This document shows positions 27,801 through 35,543 of a DNA stretch of 64,000 nucleotides, piece by piece (within the stretch, counting starts at the first letter, position 1; each line of letters begins with the position of its first letter). Source of the DNA: DYRG01 sp041161065 (GTDB lineage Bacteria; Pseudomonadota; Gammaproteobacteria; Beggiatoales; Beggiatoaceae). Location of the stretch: contig JBEAVE010000010.1 in assembly GCA_041161065.1 (NCBI GenBank), forward strand, positions 186,001 to 250,000, given 5' to 3'. The notes below the pieces were generated by a model that worked only from the letters and a program-made list of their open reading frames with translations, had not been told where the DNA came from and made no database searches. The translations under genes were made by a program, and so were the position numbers.

Positions 27801-30800
27801 ACAATAAAACTTCATTAAAAACAACGGTTAATTTGCCGCCTGCGCTATTTTATGTGGCGACGTGGCAAACTCCCAATTTGGCGGGCGCGACCGACTTAAC
27901 CTTCAGTTTTGATTACAAAAATCTTTATGTGGCGGCGTTTAATGCCAATCAAGTGACGGCATTTTCGCGCGATGCCGATGGGAAACTTCAAGAAATTCAA
28001 GCAATTACCCACCCAAATTTACAGCGTCCAATCAGTATTGTTACGACGGGCGATGGGAAATGGGTGATTGTAGCGGCGTATGCCAATAATTCGCTTGAAG
28101 TTTTTCGGCGCAATCTGACGACGGGCGAGTTGGTTTGGCAGCAAAGTTTGAAAGCCCCCGATGTGTTGAGCGGTCCGCTGAATTTAACGGCGTTTGGGCA
28201 AACGGTTTATGTCGCGGGTTTGGCGACTAAAAATCTCGTGGGTTTTCAAATCGATAGCAATGGAAGCGTCAGTGCTTTGAGCGCATTTAAACAAAATGTC
28301 GATGGCGTGAGCGGATTGGACGGCGTGAGCGCAATGGCAATTTCTCAAGATGGATCAAGGCTTTACTTGACGAGTTTGAATGATAATGCGCTGACGGTTT
28401 TTAATCGAGCAGCTGATGGACATTTAAGTTTCGTTCAAAGTTATAAAAATGCGCTCAACGGCGCGGCAGGTGTCGCGATCAGCCCCGATCAGGCACACGT
28501 TTATGCCGCCAGCGGGACGGATCAAACCATTTTCGCCCTCAAACGCGAAACCAACGGCACATTAACGCCAATCGCGAGTTATCCGAGCGCGCAATTGGAC
28601 GGGGTCGCGCAATTACGGATAAGCCCTGACGGTTTGTGGGTGTATGCGGCGGCAAGCAATCCCTCAATATTGAATATTTTTAGCCGCGATCCGACCACCG
28701 GATTGCTCAAATCGTCCACGCCACTCATTAATGCCCAAAATGGGGTGAGCCGTTTGGCGGGCGTTCGCGCTTTGACGGTCGGCAACGATGGCAATGTTTA
28801 TACGGCGAGTTTGGTCGATGGCGCGGTGACAATGTTTCGCCCGCCGCAAGCCAATCTGAAAATGTCGATTCAAACCGATACCCCCAATCCTGTATCGGGG
28901 CAAGATTTCGCGTATTTGCTGACAATTCAAAATGTTGGACCCGATCCGTCGAGCGATTTGCAACTCACCGCTCAATTGCCGCCCGCGTTAACATTGCAAA
29001 ATATCACCACCACTCAAGGCGCAGTTTGTCAAGTTAATTCAATTAGTTGCCACTTAGCCGGTTTAGATGTGGGGAAATCGGCGACGGTGCGCGTCACGGT
29101 GTTGCCAACGGCGCAAGGGACAGTGCAATTTTCTGCGTCCGTTTCGGGACAGCAAATCGATCCGCAACCCGCTGATAATACAGCTATTTTGAATACTGCC
29201 ATTTTAGGGCGCGCCGATTTACAATTAAGTATGCAGCCCGATTTTGAGGCAATTCCTCTCGGTAATTCAATCACTTACAAAATGACTTTGACTAATGCCG
29301 GACCTGATTTTGCCGAAAATATCAAATTAAACATCACGTTACCGACGGCAGTGCGATTTAATACCGCCACATTGGGCAGTGTGCTGTGCGGTTATCAAAA
29401 TGGCTTGGTGAGTTGTGCGGTGTCGCGCCTCGATAATCAAACCGAATTGAGCGGTAGTTTGGTGATTGAACCGTTGCAAGTTGGGATTTTGCAAGCGCAA
29501 GCCGTTGTTTCTGCAACACAAGTCGACCCCACCTCACCCAATCAAATTACCGCGCTCGTTGAAGTGACAAACAACATCATTAACACCGCTTATGATAATA
29601 CCAACAAAACCTTAAGTGGCGTGCGAATTGGCGCGAGCGGCAGCGTGATCGGGGGCGTTTTAACAGGAAAAATCGATAGTAACGGCTTGATTTCAAAGGT
29701 ACAAATTGCCGCCAACGCCCTCGTCAGCGGCGGATCGTTAGACGGCACAATCCAATCGTCGGGCATTATCGACAACGTCCATTTGAATGCCGGCGCGCAG
29801 CTAAGTGGCGGAATTATCAAAGGAAATATCACCGGAAGCGGCGGATCGCTGCAAAACATTCACGTCGCGGCAAACGCCCAATTAAGCGGGGTTTTAATCG
29901 GCGCGGGCGTGGTTTTTGACGGCGCAGTCACCTTTGGTGCAAACGTCCAATTTGTAAATAATACCCAAATTCCCGCAAATACCGATTTAACCGCTATTTT
30001 TGCAACAATTCCCGCCACAGGCTTAAATATTCAAGCACTCAATTTAAGCACCGATGCTGTTAAATTTGGCACGCCTTTATTGTCACAAATCAACGCGATA
30101 CCGCTATTATCCAATAACCGAATGGCATTTACCCAGCTCAATAATGGAACAATGGTATTAGCATTGGGCGATGGGAATTATATTTATTTATTGCCTGTCC
30201 AAATTAGCCAAACGCTCGCGCCTACTAATTTGATTATTAACGATAATAACAGTGTTCAGTTTATCACTGCGCAAGGGCGAAACATACTTACACAGCCTGT
30301 TTTGGCAATAAATTTGTCGAACGCCCTAAATGTATCACTTTCTATGCAATCCAACGGTAATGTTTATTTTCCACAACCTAATAATTCTAAAGCGATTTTC
30401 CGTCCATCGCTCCAAATTATTCAACCCAACATAATTGATCATTTTACGCACCCCATTGAATTGACCGCCATTCCCGCGCCGCTTAAAAATGTGTCCAATT
30501 TCTCGATGATTTTTGACGATATTTTGGGGCAACGTCGCCAACAAATTTTGTACAGCACGGCTTATTCGTTTAATGCGTGGAAAACGTGGGCGCAGAAATA
30601 CGGATTTGAACTGTCGTTTTCTCCCGATGGCGTGGTTAGTGTTAAGGTTGGAAATGAAACCCACAAAGGCGTTTTTGATTATTTCATAACGCAAGGAACA
30701 CCGCCTATTAATGCGGAATTAGCCCTTTCGCCGACCGTTGATAAAAACCAAGATGGAATTAGCGATTTTCTCATTACATATCCCGACGGTTCTCAACAAA

Positions 30801-30820
30801 TTCTTTATTTCTGGTTTTGA
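24863..30820 (+). CDS. Giant exported protein: two 7-bladed propellers, seven DUF11-type repeats
   Basis: The start ATG 24863 gives a clean signal peptide (MYLKRICALSWAFFLGIAST...) and 1985 residues. Domain order: first YVTN-like beta-propeller with seven repeats of the form SPDG-(V/L)YAAG-AVFSR (about 20-365); five DUF11-type Ig-like repeats (about 365-990), each with a conserved SQGTC...CxLG pair of cysteines; second seven-blade propeller (about 993-1326); two more DUF11 repeats (1329-1575). Then comes a run of short Gly/Ser/Asn repeats like a bactofilin or beta-helix (1576-1710), and a C-terminal domain. The C-terminal domain holds a calcium-loop-like DKNQDGISD at about 1960-1968. It lies four bases behind pilE in the minor-pilin operon, in the slot of PilY1, which also carries a propeller and calcium loops. 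A pilus-tip adhesin role is inferred. Confidence 0.85.
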   Translation: MYLKRICALSWAFFLGIASTVSAIGFNEAQLNGVNDITGLNGAVAVAVSPDGGFVYAAGFSDKSIATFSRQSNGKLTFVETYTNTTNLNGINNLIISADGKFVYVAALFGNGIAIFSRDANGHLTFVELFTAATGLTQVNNLSLSFDNKFLYTTSAAGGVAVFSRHSSTGLLTAVETKSLSGAVALTNSPDNKHLYVCAGDALSFFSRDTTTGRLTLMGDYRNGINDLIGLGGAYDVAISPDGSRVYVAANSDNAVTVFNRNADGSLSFLNSYNADTINGLFGVRALAISPDNKKLYAAGSSQHTLVEFDVNSTGLAYRSQLKDGIAGVSGIAGISDVAVSPDNQTIYATGLSSNGLGVFNAKTVDISVTQTLPTEGLINTAFSAKITIQNSILDSASNVVLTDTLPAGVTINSVVPSQGTCSPSGNTLTCALGNLAANATATVNMTLTPTAAGILNHNPRVSSTEPDNNLANNQNTASINVLSKILQADVDVTLTPSADLLNSNSDLVYSVAVKNKGADDAALTVLNMQLPDLAVFSRVETSQGTCANASQTLKCDLGLLTKNATANVTLYLVTPTAIADLTTTATVSASTKDPDLTNNSATSTVKVQPVYTDLTVSKLDAQTTNISLGQSAVLTATFANLSTINTSNVTLGITFSPSDGARFLGATTSVQVPDSQRPCTEVAAGQLKCALGTFNANSSPQTLQLSLYPLKSGTLNVAATISANATDTDSVNNSQNINLNVTGDAVDLSVTQSATPNPPPLDNPLTFNILVTNNHDTKKATNVRLTDTLPLGVDFIGVLSSQGTCSENAGIINCLLGEVQPKSTATMTLSVRPRNLGNLQHSVQVSSDTFDPISSNNSQTLLLNVSEPKIDLESLLTVDKTSILPGDELVYQLKVSNKGAAQADTVLARFQIPSILAISSVSTDQGNCSTNLQEINCSLGTVFSGKSVTMTVRTIAQQAGSGDVSVEAAGLQQDTNPTNNKTSLKTTVNLPPALFYVATWQTPNLAGATDLTFSFDYKNLYVAAFNANQVTAFSRDADGKLQEIQAITHPNLQRPISIVTTGDGKWVIVAAYANNSLEVFRRNLTTGELVWQQSLKAPDVLSGPLNLTAFGQTVYVAGLATKNLVGFQIDSNGSVSALSAFKQNVDGVSGLDGVSAMAISQDGSRLYLTSLNDNALTVFNRAADGHLSFVQSYKNALNGAAGVAISPDQAHVYAASGTDQTIFALKRETNGTLTPIASYPSAQLDGVAQLRISPDGLWVYAAASNPSILNIFSRDPTTGLLKSSTPLINAQNGVSRLAGVRALTVGNDGNVYTASLVDGAVTMFRPPQANLKMSIQTDTPNPVSGQDFAYLLTIQNVGPDPSSDLQLTAQLPPALTLQNITTTQGAVCQVNSISCHLAGLDVGKSATVRVTVLPTAQGTVQFSASVSGQQIDPQPADNTAILNTAILGRADLQLSMQPDFEAIPLGNSITYKMTLTNAGPDFAENIKLNITLPTAVRFNTATLGSVLCGYQNGLVSCAVSRLDNQTELSGSLVIEPLQVGILQAQAVVSATQVDPTSPNQITALVEVTNNIINTAYDNTNKTLSGVRIGASGSVIGGVLTGKIDSNGLISKVQIAANALVSGGSLDGTIQSSGIIDNVHLNAGAQLSGGIIKGNITGSGGSLQNIHVAANAQLSGVLIGAGVVFDGAVTFGANVQFVNNTQIPANTDLTAIFATIPATGLNIQALNLSTDAVKFGTPLLSQINAIPLLSNNRMAFTQLNNGTMVLALGDGNYIYLLPVQISQTLAPTNLIINDNNSVQFITAQGRNILTQPVLAINLSNALNVSLSMQSNGNVYFPQPNNSKAIFRPSLQIIQPNIIDHFTHPIELTAIPAPLKNVSNFSMIFDDILGQRRQQILYSTAYSFNAWKTWAQKYGFELSFSPDGVVSVKVGNETHKGVFDYFITQGTPPINAELALSPTVDKNQDGISDFLITYPDGSQQILYFWF

Positions 30821-30857
30821 AGCAACAAACCGACTAAGAAAGGTAGTTTTTATTTTT

Positions 30858-31439
30858 TCATTCCAATAATTCTGAAAGCGTATTAAAGTTAATAAAATCA
30901 TTGGGTTGCGATGAAAAATCTACTTTAGCGATTGAATGCGTTTCTAACCACTGTTCAATGCTGCGCTGTCCGCTGTGCAAATAAGTTTCTAAATCATTGC
31001 TAAGTTGTTTGTGCAGCAAAAGAAATGTCGGTTGCAATCTTTCTCCATCGTGCACCGCCGCCGCCCGCGTTTGTTGTTGTTGCAGTTCCTCAAAAAGTTT
31101 CTCAGCCAAATTCAAAGGAACAAATGGCGCATCACAAGGCACGACCAACAAATAATCAGTTTCTATGGTTTGTAATGCCGTTAAAATCCCCGCCAAAGGA
31201 CCTAGAAACCCCGCTAAATGATCAACTAAAATAGGTAACTTAAAAGGCGCATATTGCTCTAAATTTTTGTTCACATTCAAATACAGCATTTTAACTTGTG
31301 GTTTAACATTTGTAATAACATGAGAAAGTAATGTTTCTCCCCGAAATTCCACTAAGGCTTTCTCAATTCCACCCATTCGCCGCGCTAATCCTCCCGCCAA
31401 AATAACGCCGGAAATTTCCTCACATATTGCAATCGACAT
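30858..31439 (-). CDS. mobA: MobA, molybdenum cofactor guanylyltransferase
   Basis: MobA transfers GMP from GTP to molybdopterin to make the MGD cofactor of nitrate reductase, formate dehydrogenase and relatives. The 193-residue protein shows the nucleotide loop VILAGGLARRMGGIEKAL (about residues 12-29), the LVDHLAGFLGPLAGILTAL block and the metal-site VVPCDAPFVP. It overlaps dusA by 20 bases. Length is normal. No molybdoenzyme gene is in the window. Confidence 0.95.
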   Translation of the reverse strand: MSIAICEEISGVILAGGLARRMGGIEKALVEFRGETLLSHVITNVKPQVKMLYLNVNKNLEQYAPFKLPILVDHLAGFLGPLAGILTALQTIETDYLLVVPCDAPFVPLNLAEKLFEELQQQQTRAAAVHDGERLQPTFLLLHKQLSNDLETYLHSGQRSIEQWLETHSIAKVDFSSQPNDFINFNTLSELLE

Positions 31440-32385
31440 ATTTTGCAGCCTCTATTACCGTTTTTACATGAGCATTTTCCAAATGAGCGTGCTCACTTAA
31501 ATAACGCCGCCACATTCTTGATCCCTTTTGACCTTGAAATAAACTTAAAATATGGCGAGAAATATGTTTCAAATGCACACCTTGTATTTGTTGTTGCTCA
31601 ATATAAGGCAAAAGTTCTTTTAGAATTTCGCAGCGGGTTTTTATCGGATTTTGTTCTCCAAAAATCATTTGATCGATATTAGACAATAAATACGGATTCT
31701 CATACGCCGATCGTCCAATCATAACCCCATCGACTTGCTCTAAATGTAGATTTATTTCTTCCAATGTTTTTATTCCGCCATTAATAATAATTGTTAAATG
31801 AGGAAAGTCTTTTTTTATTTGATAAACTCGATCATAGATTAAGGGGGGTATCTCTCTGTTTTCTTTAGGATTTAATCCATTTAGAAAGGCTTTTCGTGCA
31901 TGAATAATAAATAAAGAGCACCCCGTTTTTGAAATCGTATTGACAAATCGATAAAGCAATTCATAACTATCCAAATTATCAATACCCAAACGGTGTTTAA
32001 TGCTCACAGGAATTTTAACATTTTCAATCATCGTAGAAATACAATCTGCAACTAAATTGGGTTCAGCCATCAAACACGCCCCAAATCGCCCAGATTGCAC
32101 CCGATCACTGGGACAACCCACATTTAAATTGATTTCATCATAACCCCAATTTTCTCCAATTTTTGCGGATAAACCTAAGGCTTTTGGATCACTGCCTGCG
32201 ATTTGTAATGCAATCGGGTGTTCCTCACGATTGAAATCTAAAACTTTAGGCTGATTTCCTTGTAAAATTGCACCCGTTGTAACCATTTCAGAATATAGAA
32301 AAACTCGCCGTGAAATCAACCTCAAGAAATAACGTTCATGCCGATCCGTCCAATCTAACATGGGTGCAATACAAATCCGTTTCAT
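31420..32385 (-). CDS. dusA: DusA, tRNA-dihydrouridine synthase
   Basis: An FMN enzyme that reduces uridines 20/20a in the tRNA D-loop. The 321-residue TIM-barrel protein has the Dus core (CIAPMLDWTDRH, INLNVGCPSDRVQSGRFGACLM with the catalytic Cys, SIKHRLGID, FIIHARKAFLNGLNPKENREIPPL). The last motif is characteristic of DusA versus DusB and DusC. It has FMN-phosphate residues IINGGI and VMIGRSAYENP. It precedes mobA in the same transcript. The nifS terminator lies just upstream of its promoter region, where a perfect palindrome ATAGTATATACTAT (32413-32426) also occurs. Confidence 0.95.
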   Translation of the reverse strand: MKRICIAPMLDWTDRHERYFLRLISRRVFLYSEMVTTGAILQGNQPKVLDFNREEHPIALQIAGSDPKALGLSAKIGENWGYDEINLNVGCPSDRVQSGRFGACLMAEPNLVADCISTMIENVKIPVSIKHRLGIDNLDSYELLYRFVNTISKTGCSLFIIHARKAFLNGLNPKENREIPPLIYDRVYQIKKDFPHLTIIINGGIKTLEEINLHLEQVDGVMIGRSAYENPYLLSNIDQMIFGEQNPIKTRCEILKELLPYIEQQQIQGVHLKHISRHILSLFQGQKGSRMWRRYLSEHAHLENAHVKTVIEAAKYVDCNM

Positions 32386-32436
32386 ATACTTTTCTCAATA
32401 GCAATTAGGAGCATAGTATATACTATTTTCTCGATT

Positions 32437-32469
32437 AAAAAACCGCCGTTCCTCAAAAAGAAACGACGG
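32437..32469 (-). terminator. Rho-independent terminator after nifS
   Basis: On the minus strand the stem CCGTCGTT (32469-32462) / AACGGCGG (32450-32443), with one G-T pair, is followed by six T (32442-32437). It lies 24 bases after the nifS stop and separates the nif unit from dusA-mobA. Confidence 0.88.
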
Positions 32470-32493
32470 AAGCTATGGGAGAACAAAAACTAA

Positions 32494-33690
32494 TTAAGCA
32501 TACGCGGGTGTAAAAGTTTGAACGGGGGCGTTTTCTTTCCAATATGGCGATAACTTTCTCAACTGTGCGACAATGGGTGGAATTGCTTGAATAATGCTTT
32601 CAATTTCCTCCATTGTATTATAACGCGATAGAGAAAAACGAATTGTACCGTGTGCAGCGGTGAAAGGAATTTGCATTGCACGCATCACATGAGAAGGCTC
32701 TAAAGAACCCGACGTACAAGCAGACCCGCTCGATGCTGCAATCCCTTGTTTATTAAGCAATAACAGTAATCCTTCACCTTCAATATATTCAAATGCAATA
32801 TTTAAAGTATTCGGCAAACGGTTCTCTGGATCACCGGTTACAAAAGCGTGAGAAACTTTTGATAGAATCCCCATTTCTAAGCGATCCCGCATGGCTTTAA
32901 CTTGTTGATTTTCATAATCAAGATGCTGCATCGCCAATTCTGCGGCTGTGCCCAAACCCACAATTGACGCAGTGTTTTCAGTGCCCGCGCGCCGCCCCCG
33001 TTCTTGATGTCCTCCCAACAAAAACGGACGAAATCGCACCCCGCGTCGCACATACAACACACCAACCCCTTTCGGCGCGTGCAATTTATGTCCTGATAAC
33101 GACAACATATCAATACAACTTTCTTTCAAGTTGATAGGCATTTTTCCTACCACTTGCACAGCATCTGTATGAAATAAAATTCCTCTATCATTTGCCATTT
33201 CTGCCATGTCTTCAACTGGAAACAAAGTACCTGTTTCATTATTTGCCCACATAATAGAAACAATCGCGGTTTGATCGGTAAGAAGTTGCTCATATTCCTT
33301 CAAATCTAAACGTCCCTGTTTATCAACAGGCAAATAATGAACTTTGTAACCCTCTTTCTCTAATTGTTTACACAGATTTAAGATAGCAGAATGCTCTACT
33401 GTTGTTGTAATAATTTCTTTGCGATCAGGCTGTGATTTTAATGCCGACATTATTGCTGCTGCATCGGATTCAGTTCCACACGATGTAAAAATAATTTCTG
33501 AATCATGTTCTGCACCCAATAATGTTTGAATTTGTTGGCGCGCATTCTTCAGTGCTTTTCCTACCTTATCACCAAAGCTGTGCATTGAAGATGGATTACC
33601 AAATTGCTCAGTAAAAAAAGGTAACATTGCTTGCACAACTTCGGGCGCAACCATGGTTGTTGCATTATTATCAACATAAATCGGTTTCAT
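32494..33690 (-). CDS. nifS: NifS-type cysteine desulfurase
   Basis: A PLP enzyme that takes sulfur from cysteine for Fe-S cluster assembly on NifU. The 398-residue protein shows the start IYVDNNATTMVAPEVVQAM, TTTVEHSAILNLC, the PLP lysine in SLSGHKLHAPKGVG and the persulfide cysteine in SSGSACTSGSLEPSHV. It also has HTDAVQVVGKMPI. The short tail after the last helix and the direct ATGA overlap with nifU point to NifS and not housekeeping IscS. Cotranscription with nifU from a sigma-54 promoter is supported by sites at 34611-34685. Confidence 0.95.
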   Translation of the reverse strand: MKPIYVDNNATTMVAPEVVQAMLPFFTEQFGNPSSMHSFGDKVGKALKNARQQIQTLLGAEHDSEIIFTSCGTESDAAAIMSALKSQPDRKEIITTTVEHSAILNLCKQLEKEGYKVHYLPVDKQGRLDLKEYEQLLTDQTAIVSIMWANNETGTLFPVEDMAEMANDRGILFHTDAVQVVGKMPINLKESCIDMLSLSGHKLHAPKGVGVLYVRRGVRFRPFLLGGHQERGRRAGTENTASIVGLGTAAELAMQHLDYENQQVKAMRDRLEMGILSKVSHAFVTGDPENRLPNTLNIAFEYIEGEGLLLLLNKQGIAASSGSACTSGSLEPSHVMRAMQIPFTAAHGTIRFSLSRYNTMEEIESIIQAIPPIVAQLRKLSPYWKENAPVQTFTPAYA

Positions 33691-34562
33691 ATCGGTGCTC
33701 CAGACATTTTGCTCAATTGACTTTCAGGTAAAACTCTTACAAATTCACCCAATTCTTCTATCAAACGTTGTTGAACACCCGACAATGTTGCACTCACCAT
33801 TTGGCAATCACTACAAGCACCACTCATTTTGACAAAAATGTCTTTTTCATTGATTTCAATTAACTCAATATCTCCATGATCCATCAGCATTTGTGGTCGA
33901 ATAGACTCGATAACGTGCTCAATACGTTTTATGCGTTGAAGATTGGTAAGTTTTTTCTTTTTCTTTGGGGCTGGCTTTTCTAATGTTTTACCTTGTTCTG
34001 CAAGTACCTTAATTAAAATTTCTTCAATTCCATCATGACAAGTGGAACAACCACCCCCTGCTTTTGTATAATTAGTAACTTGTTCCAAAGAAGTTAATCC
34101 ATTTGCTTTAATCGTTTCTTCAATTAAATGTGCATCAATTCCAAAACATTTACAAATCAACTCACCTTCTTCATGATCGTCTTTCCATTCTTCACCGCGA
34201 AAGTTAGCAATTGCCGCGTGTAATGCTTCCCTTCCCATTACCGAACAGTGCATTTTTTCGGGCGGCAAACCATCTAAATAATTTGCAATATCTTGATTGG
34301 TAATTTCTAATGCGTTTGAAATCGTTTTTCCTTTCACCATTTCGGTTAAAGCAGAAGAGGACGCAATCGCCGATCCACAACCAAAAGTTTGAAATCGGGC
34401 ATCTTCTATGGTTTCGGTTTCTGGATTTATTTTTAACATTAAACGCAACGCATCACCACAACTAATAGAACCTACATCACCAATTCCATTGGCATTTTCT
34501 AATGTGCCAGCATTGCGTGGATTAAAGAAATGTTCTTTGACTTTTTCTGAATATTCCCACAT
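33687..34562 (-). CDS. nifU: NifU, nitrogenase Fe-S cluster scaffold
   Basis: The start ATG 34562 gives 291 residues in three modules. An IscU-like N-domain has C35, C62 and C106 (SCGDALRL, FGCGSAIASSS, MHCSVMG). The permanent [2Fe-2S] domain has C137, C139, C172 and C175 (ICKCF, GGGCSTCHDG). A Nfu-type C-domain has C250 and C253 (SGACSDCQM). The first seven cysteines fall at the same residue numbers as in Azotobacter NifU. The linker is lysine-rich (KPAPKKKKKLTN). Three-domain NifU is tied to nitrogenase maturation. A -24/-12 promoter and a TGT-N10-ACA site lie upstream, so NifA/RpoN control is likely. No nifHDK in the window. Confidence 0.96.
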   Translation of the reverse strand: MWEYSEKVKEHFFNPRNAGTLENANGIGDVGSISCGDALRLMLKINPETETIEDARFQTFGCGSAIASSSALTEMVKGKTISNALEITNQDIANYLDGLPPEKMHCSVMGREALHAAIANFRGEEWKDDHEEGELICKCFGIDAHLIEETIKANGLTSLEQVTNYTKAGGGCSTCHDGIEEILIKVLAEQGKTLEKPAPKKKKKLTNLQRIKRIEHVIESIRPQMLMDHGDIELIEINEKDIFVKMSGACSDCQMVSATLSGVQQRLIEELGEFVRVLPESQLSKMSGAPI

Positions 34563-34610
34563 GACATTTTCTCCCAAATGACAAAAATTAAGTGTTTGTC
34601 ATGAAATAGG

Positions 34611-34625
34611 GCAAGCAAAATGCCA
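34611..34625 (-). promoter_or_regulatory. Sigma-54 (-24/-12) promoter of nifUS
   Basis: On the minus strand TGGCAT-TTTGC-TTGC (34625-34611) matches the RpoN consensus TGGCAC-N5-TTGC with one mismatch; the GG and GC dinucleotides have the required spacing. Transcription would start near 34600, leaving about 38 bases of leader before nifU. Confidence 0.82.
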
Positions 34626-34669
34626 AGTTTTTTCTATTGATAATTCAAAGAGTTAAAACAAAGAAAAAT

Positions 34670-34685
34670 TGTCGCAAACCCGACA
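34670..34685. promoter_or_regulatory. NifA-type upstream activator site TGT-N10-ACA
   Basis: TGT (34670-34672) and ACA (34683-34685) are separated by exactly 10 bases, the NifA consensus. The site is about 75-85 bases upstream of the predicted nifU transcription start, a usual distance. It overlaps a hairpin AAACCCG-N7-CGGGTTT (34676-34696) that may also help end hypB transcripts. Confidence 0.7.
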
Positions 34686-34705
34686 TTCGCGGGTTTTCAA
34701 ACAAT

Positions 34706-35470
34706 TTAAGCCGCGTGGAAATGGGGGTGGGAAGGGGATTGTTTAGGAAAAGTTGCTCGATAATTATTTAACTGTTCTTTTAGCCAATTCAACCAATTTT
34801 CAAATCCTTCATTTGTTTTTGCAGAAACCTGAAAAAGGGGAGCATCATTTGCTAAGTTTCTCAAATGTTGTTCCGCATTATTTGGCACAAAATCCTCCAA
34901 TATTTCCAATAAATCTGTTTTAGTAATTAACAGCAAATCTGCACTTCTAAACATCACAGGATATTTTGCAGGTTTATCGTCGCCTTCAGTTGTGGATAAT
35001 AAAACCACGTTCTTATGTTGTCCCAAATCAAAACTTGCTGGGCAAACTAGATTACCGACGTTCTCAATAAATAAAATATCTAAACCTTCCAATTTCAAAT
35101 CGTGTAAAGCATGATGAATCAAATGCGCATCTAAATGGCAAGCTGTTCCGGTTGTAATTTGGATTGCTTCTACCCCTTTTGCTCTAATTCTCTCTGCATC
35201 GTTGTTCGTTTCTAAATCCCCTTCGATGACGGCGATTTTGAAATCGTTTTTTAGGGTTTCAATGGTCGTTTCTAATAATCTAGTTTTACCCGCCCCCGGC
35301 GATGACATTAAATTAACACACAATACGCCATATTCTTGAAAATGCTCACGATTATGCGCCGCTTGATGATCATTTTGGTGCAACAATCCATGCAATACAT
35401 CAACCGCCGCTTGTCCTGCTTGGGTATGCTCATTTCCTTTCGTAATATTACAACCACAAGTATCACACAT
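34706..35470 (-). CDS. hypB: HypB, nickel-binding GTPase for hydrogenase maturation
   Basis: HypB delivers nickel, with HypA and SlyD, to the precursor of [NiFe]-hydrogenase large subunits. The 254-residue protein carries the high-affinity nickel motif CDTCGC at residues 2-7. It has the P-loop SSPGAGKT, the GTPase-domain metal site TTGTACHLDAHL, IENVGNLVCPASFDLG and TKTDLLE. The tail has only a few histidines. The other hyp genes (A, C, D, E, F) are not here. It sits downstream of ftsQ, in the place where ftsA is expected, and upstream of nifUS. Confidence 0.96.
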   Translation of the reverse strand: MCDTCGCNITKGNEHTQAGQAAVDVLHGLLHQNDHQAAHNREHFQEYGVLCVNLMSSPGAGKTRLLETTIETLKNDFKIAVIEGDLETNNDAERIRAKGVEAIQITTGTACHLDAHLIHHALHDLKLEGLDILFIENVGNLVCPASFDLGQHKNVVLLSTTEGDDKPAKYPVMFRSADLLLITKTDLLEILEDFVPNNAEQHLRNLANDAPLFQVSAKTNEGFENWLNWLKEQLNNYRATFPKQSPSHPHFHAA

Positions 35471-35543
35471 AACTCATTTTTCCTTTTGTAAATTGACTCG
35501 CTGACAAATACTTTTGCTCACTATTTACTATTGGTTAAACACA

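Noticed and set aside
24863..30820. DNA-level tandem repeats or CRISPR in the repeat-rich giant gene
   Set aside because: The repeats are protein-level propeller and DUF11 units with diverged DNA; there are no identical repeats with regular spacers.
32413..32426. ATAGTATATACTAT palindrome upstream of dusA as a regulator site
   Set aside because: It is low-complexity AT sequence that also makes a -10 element (TATACT) for dusA, so symmetry may be accidental. Left as a note in the dusA entry.
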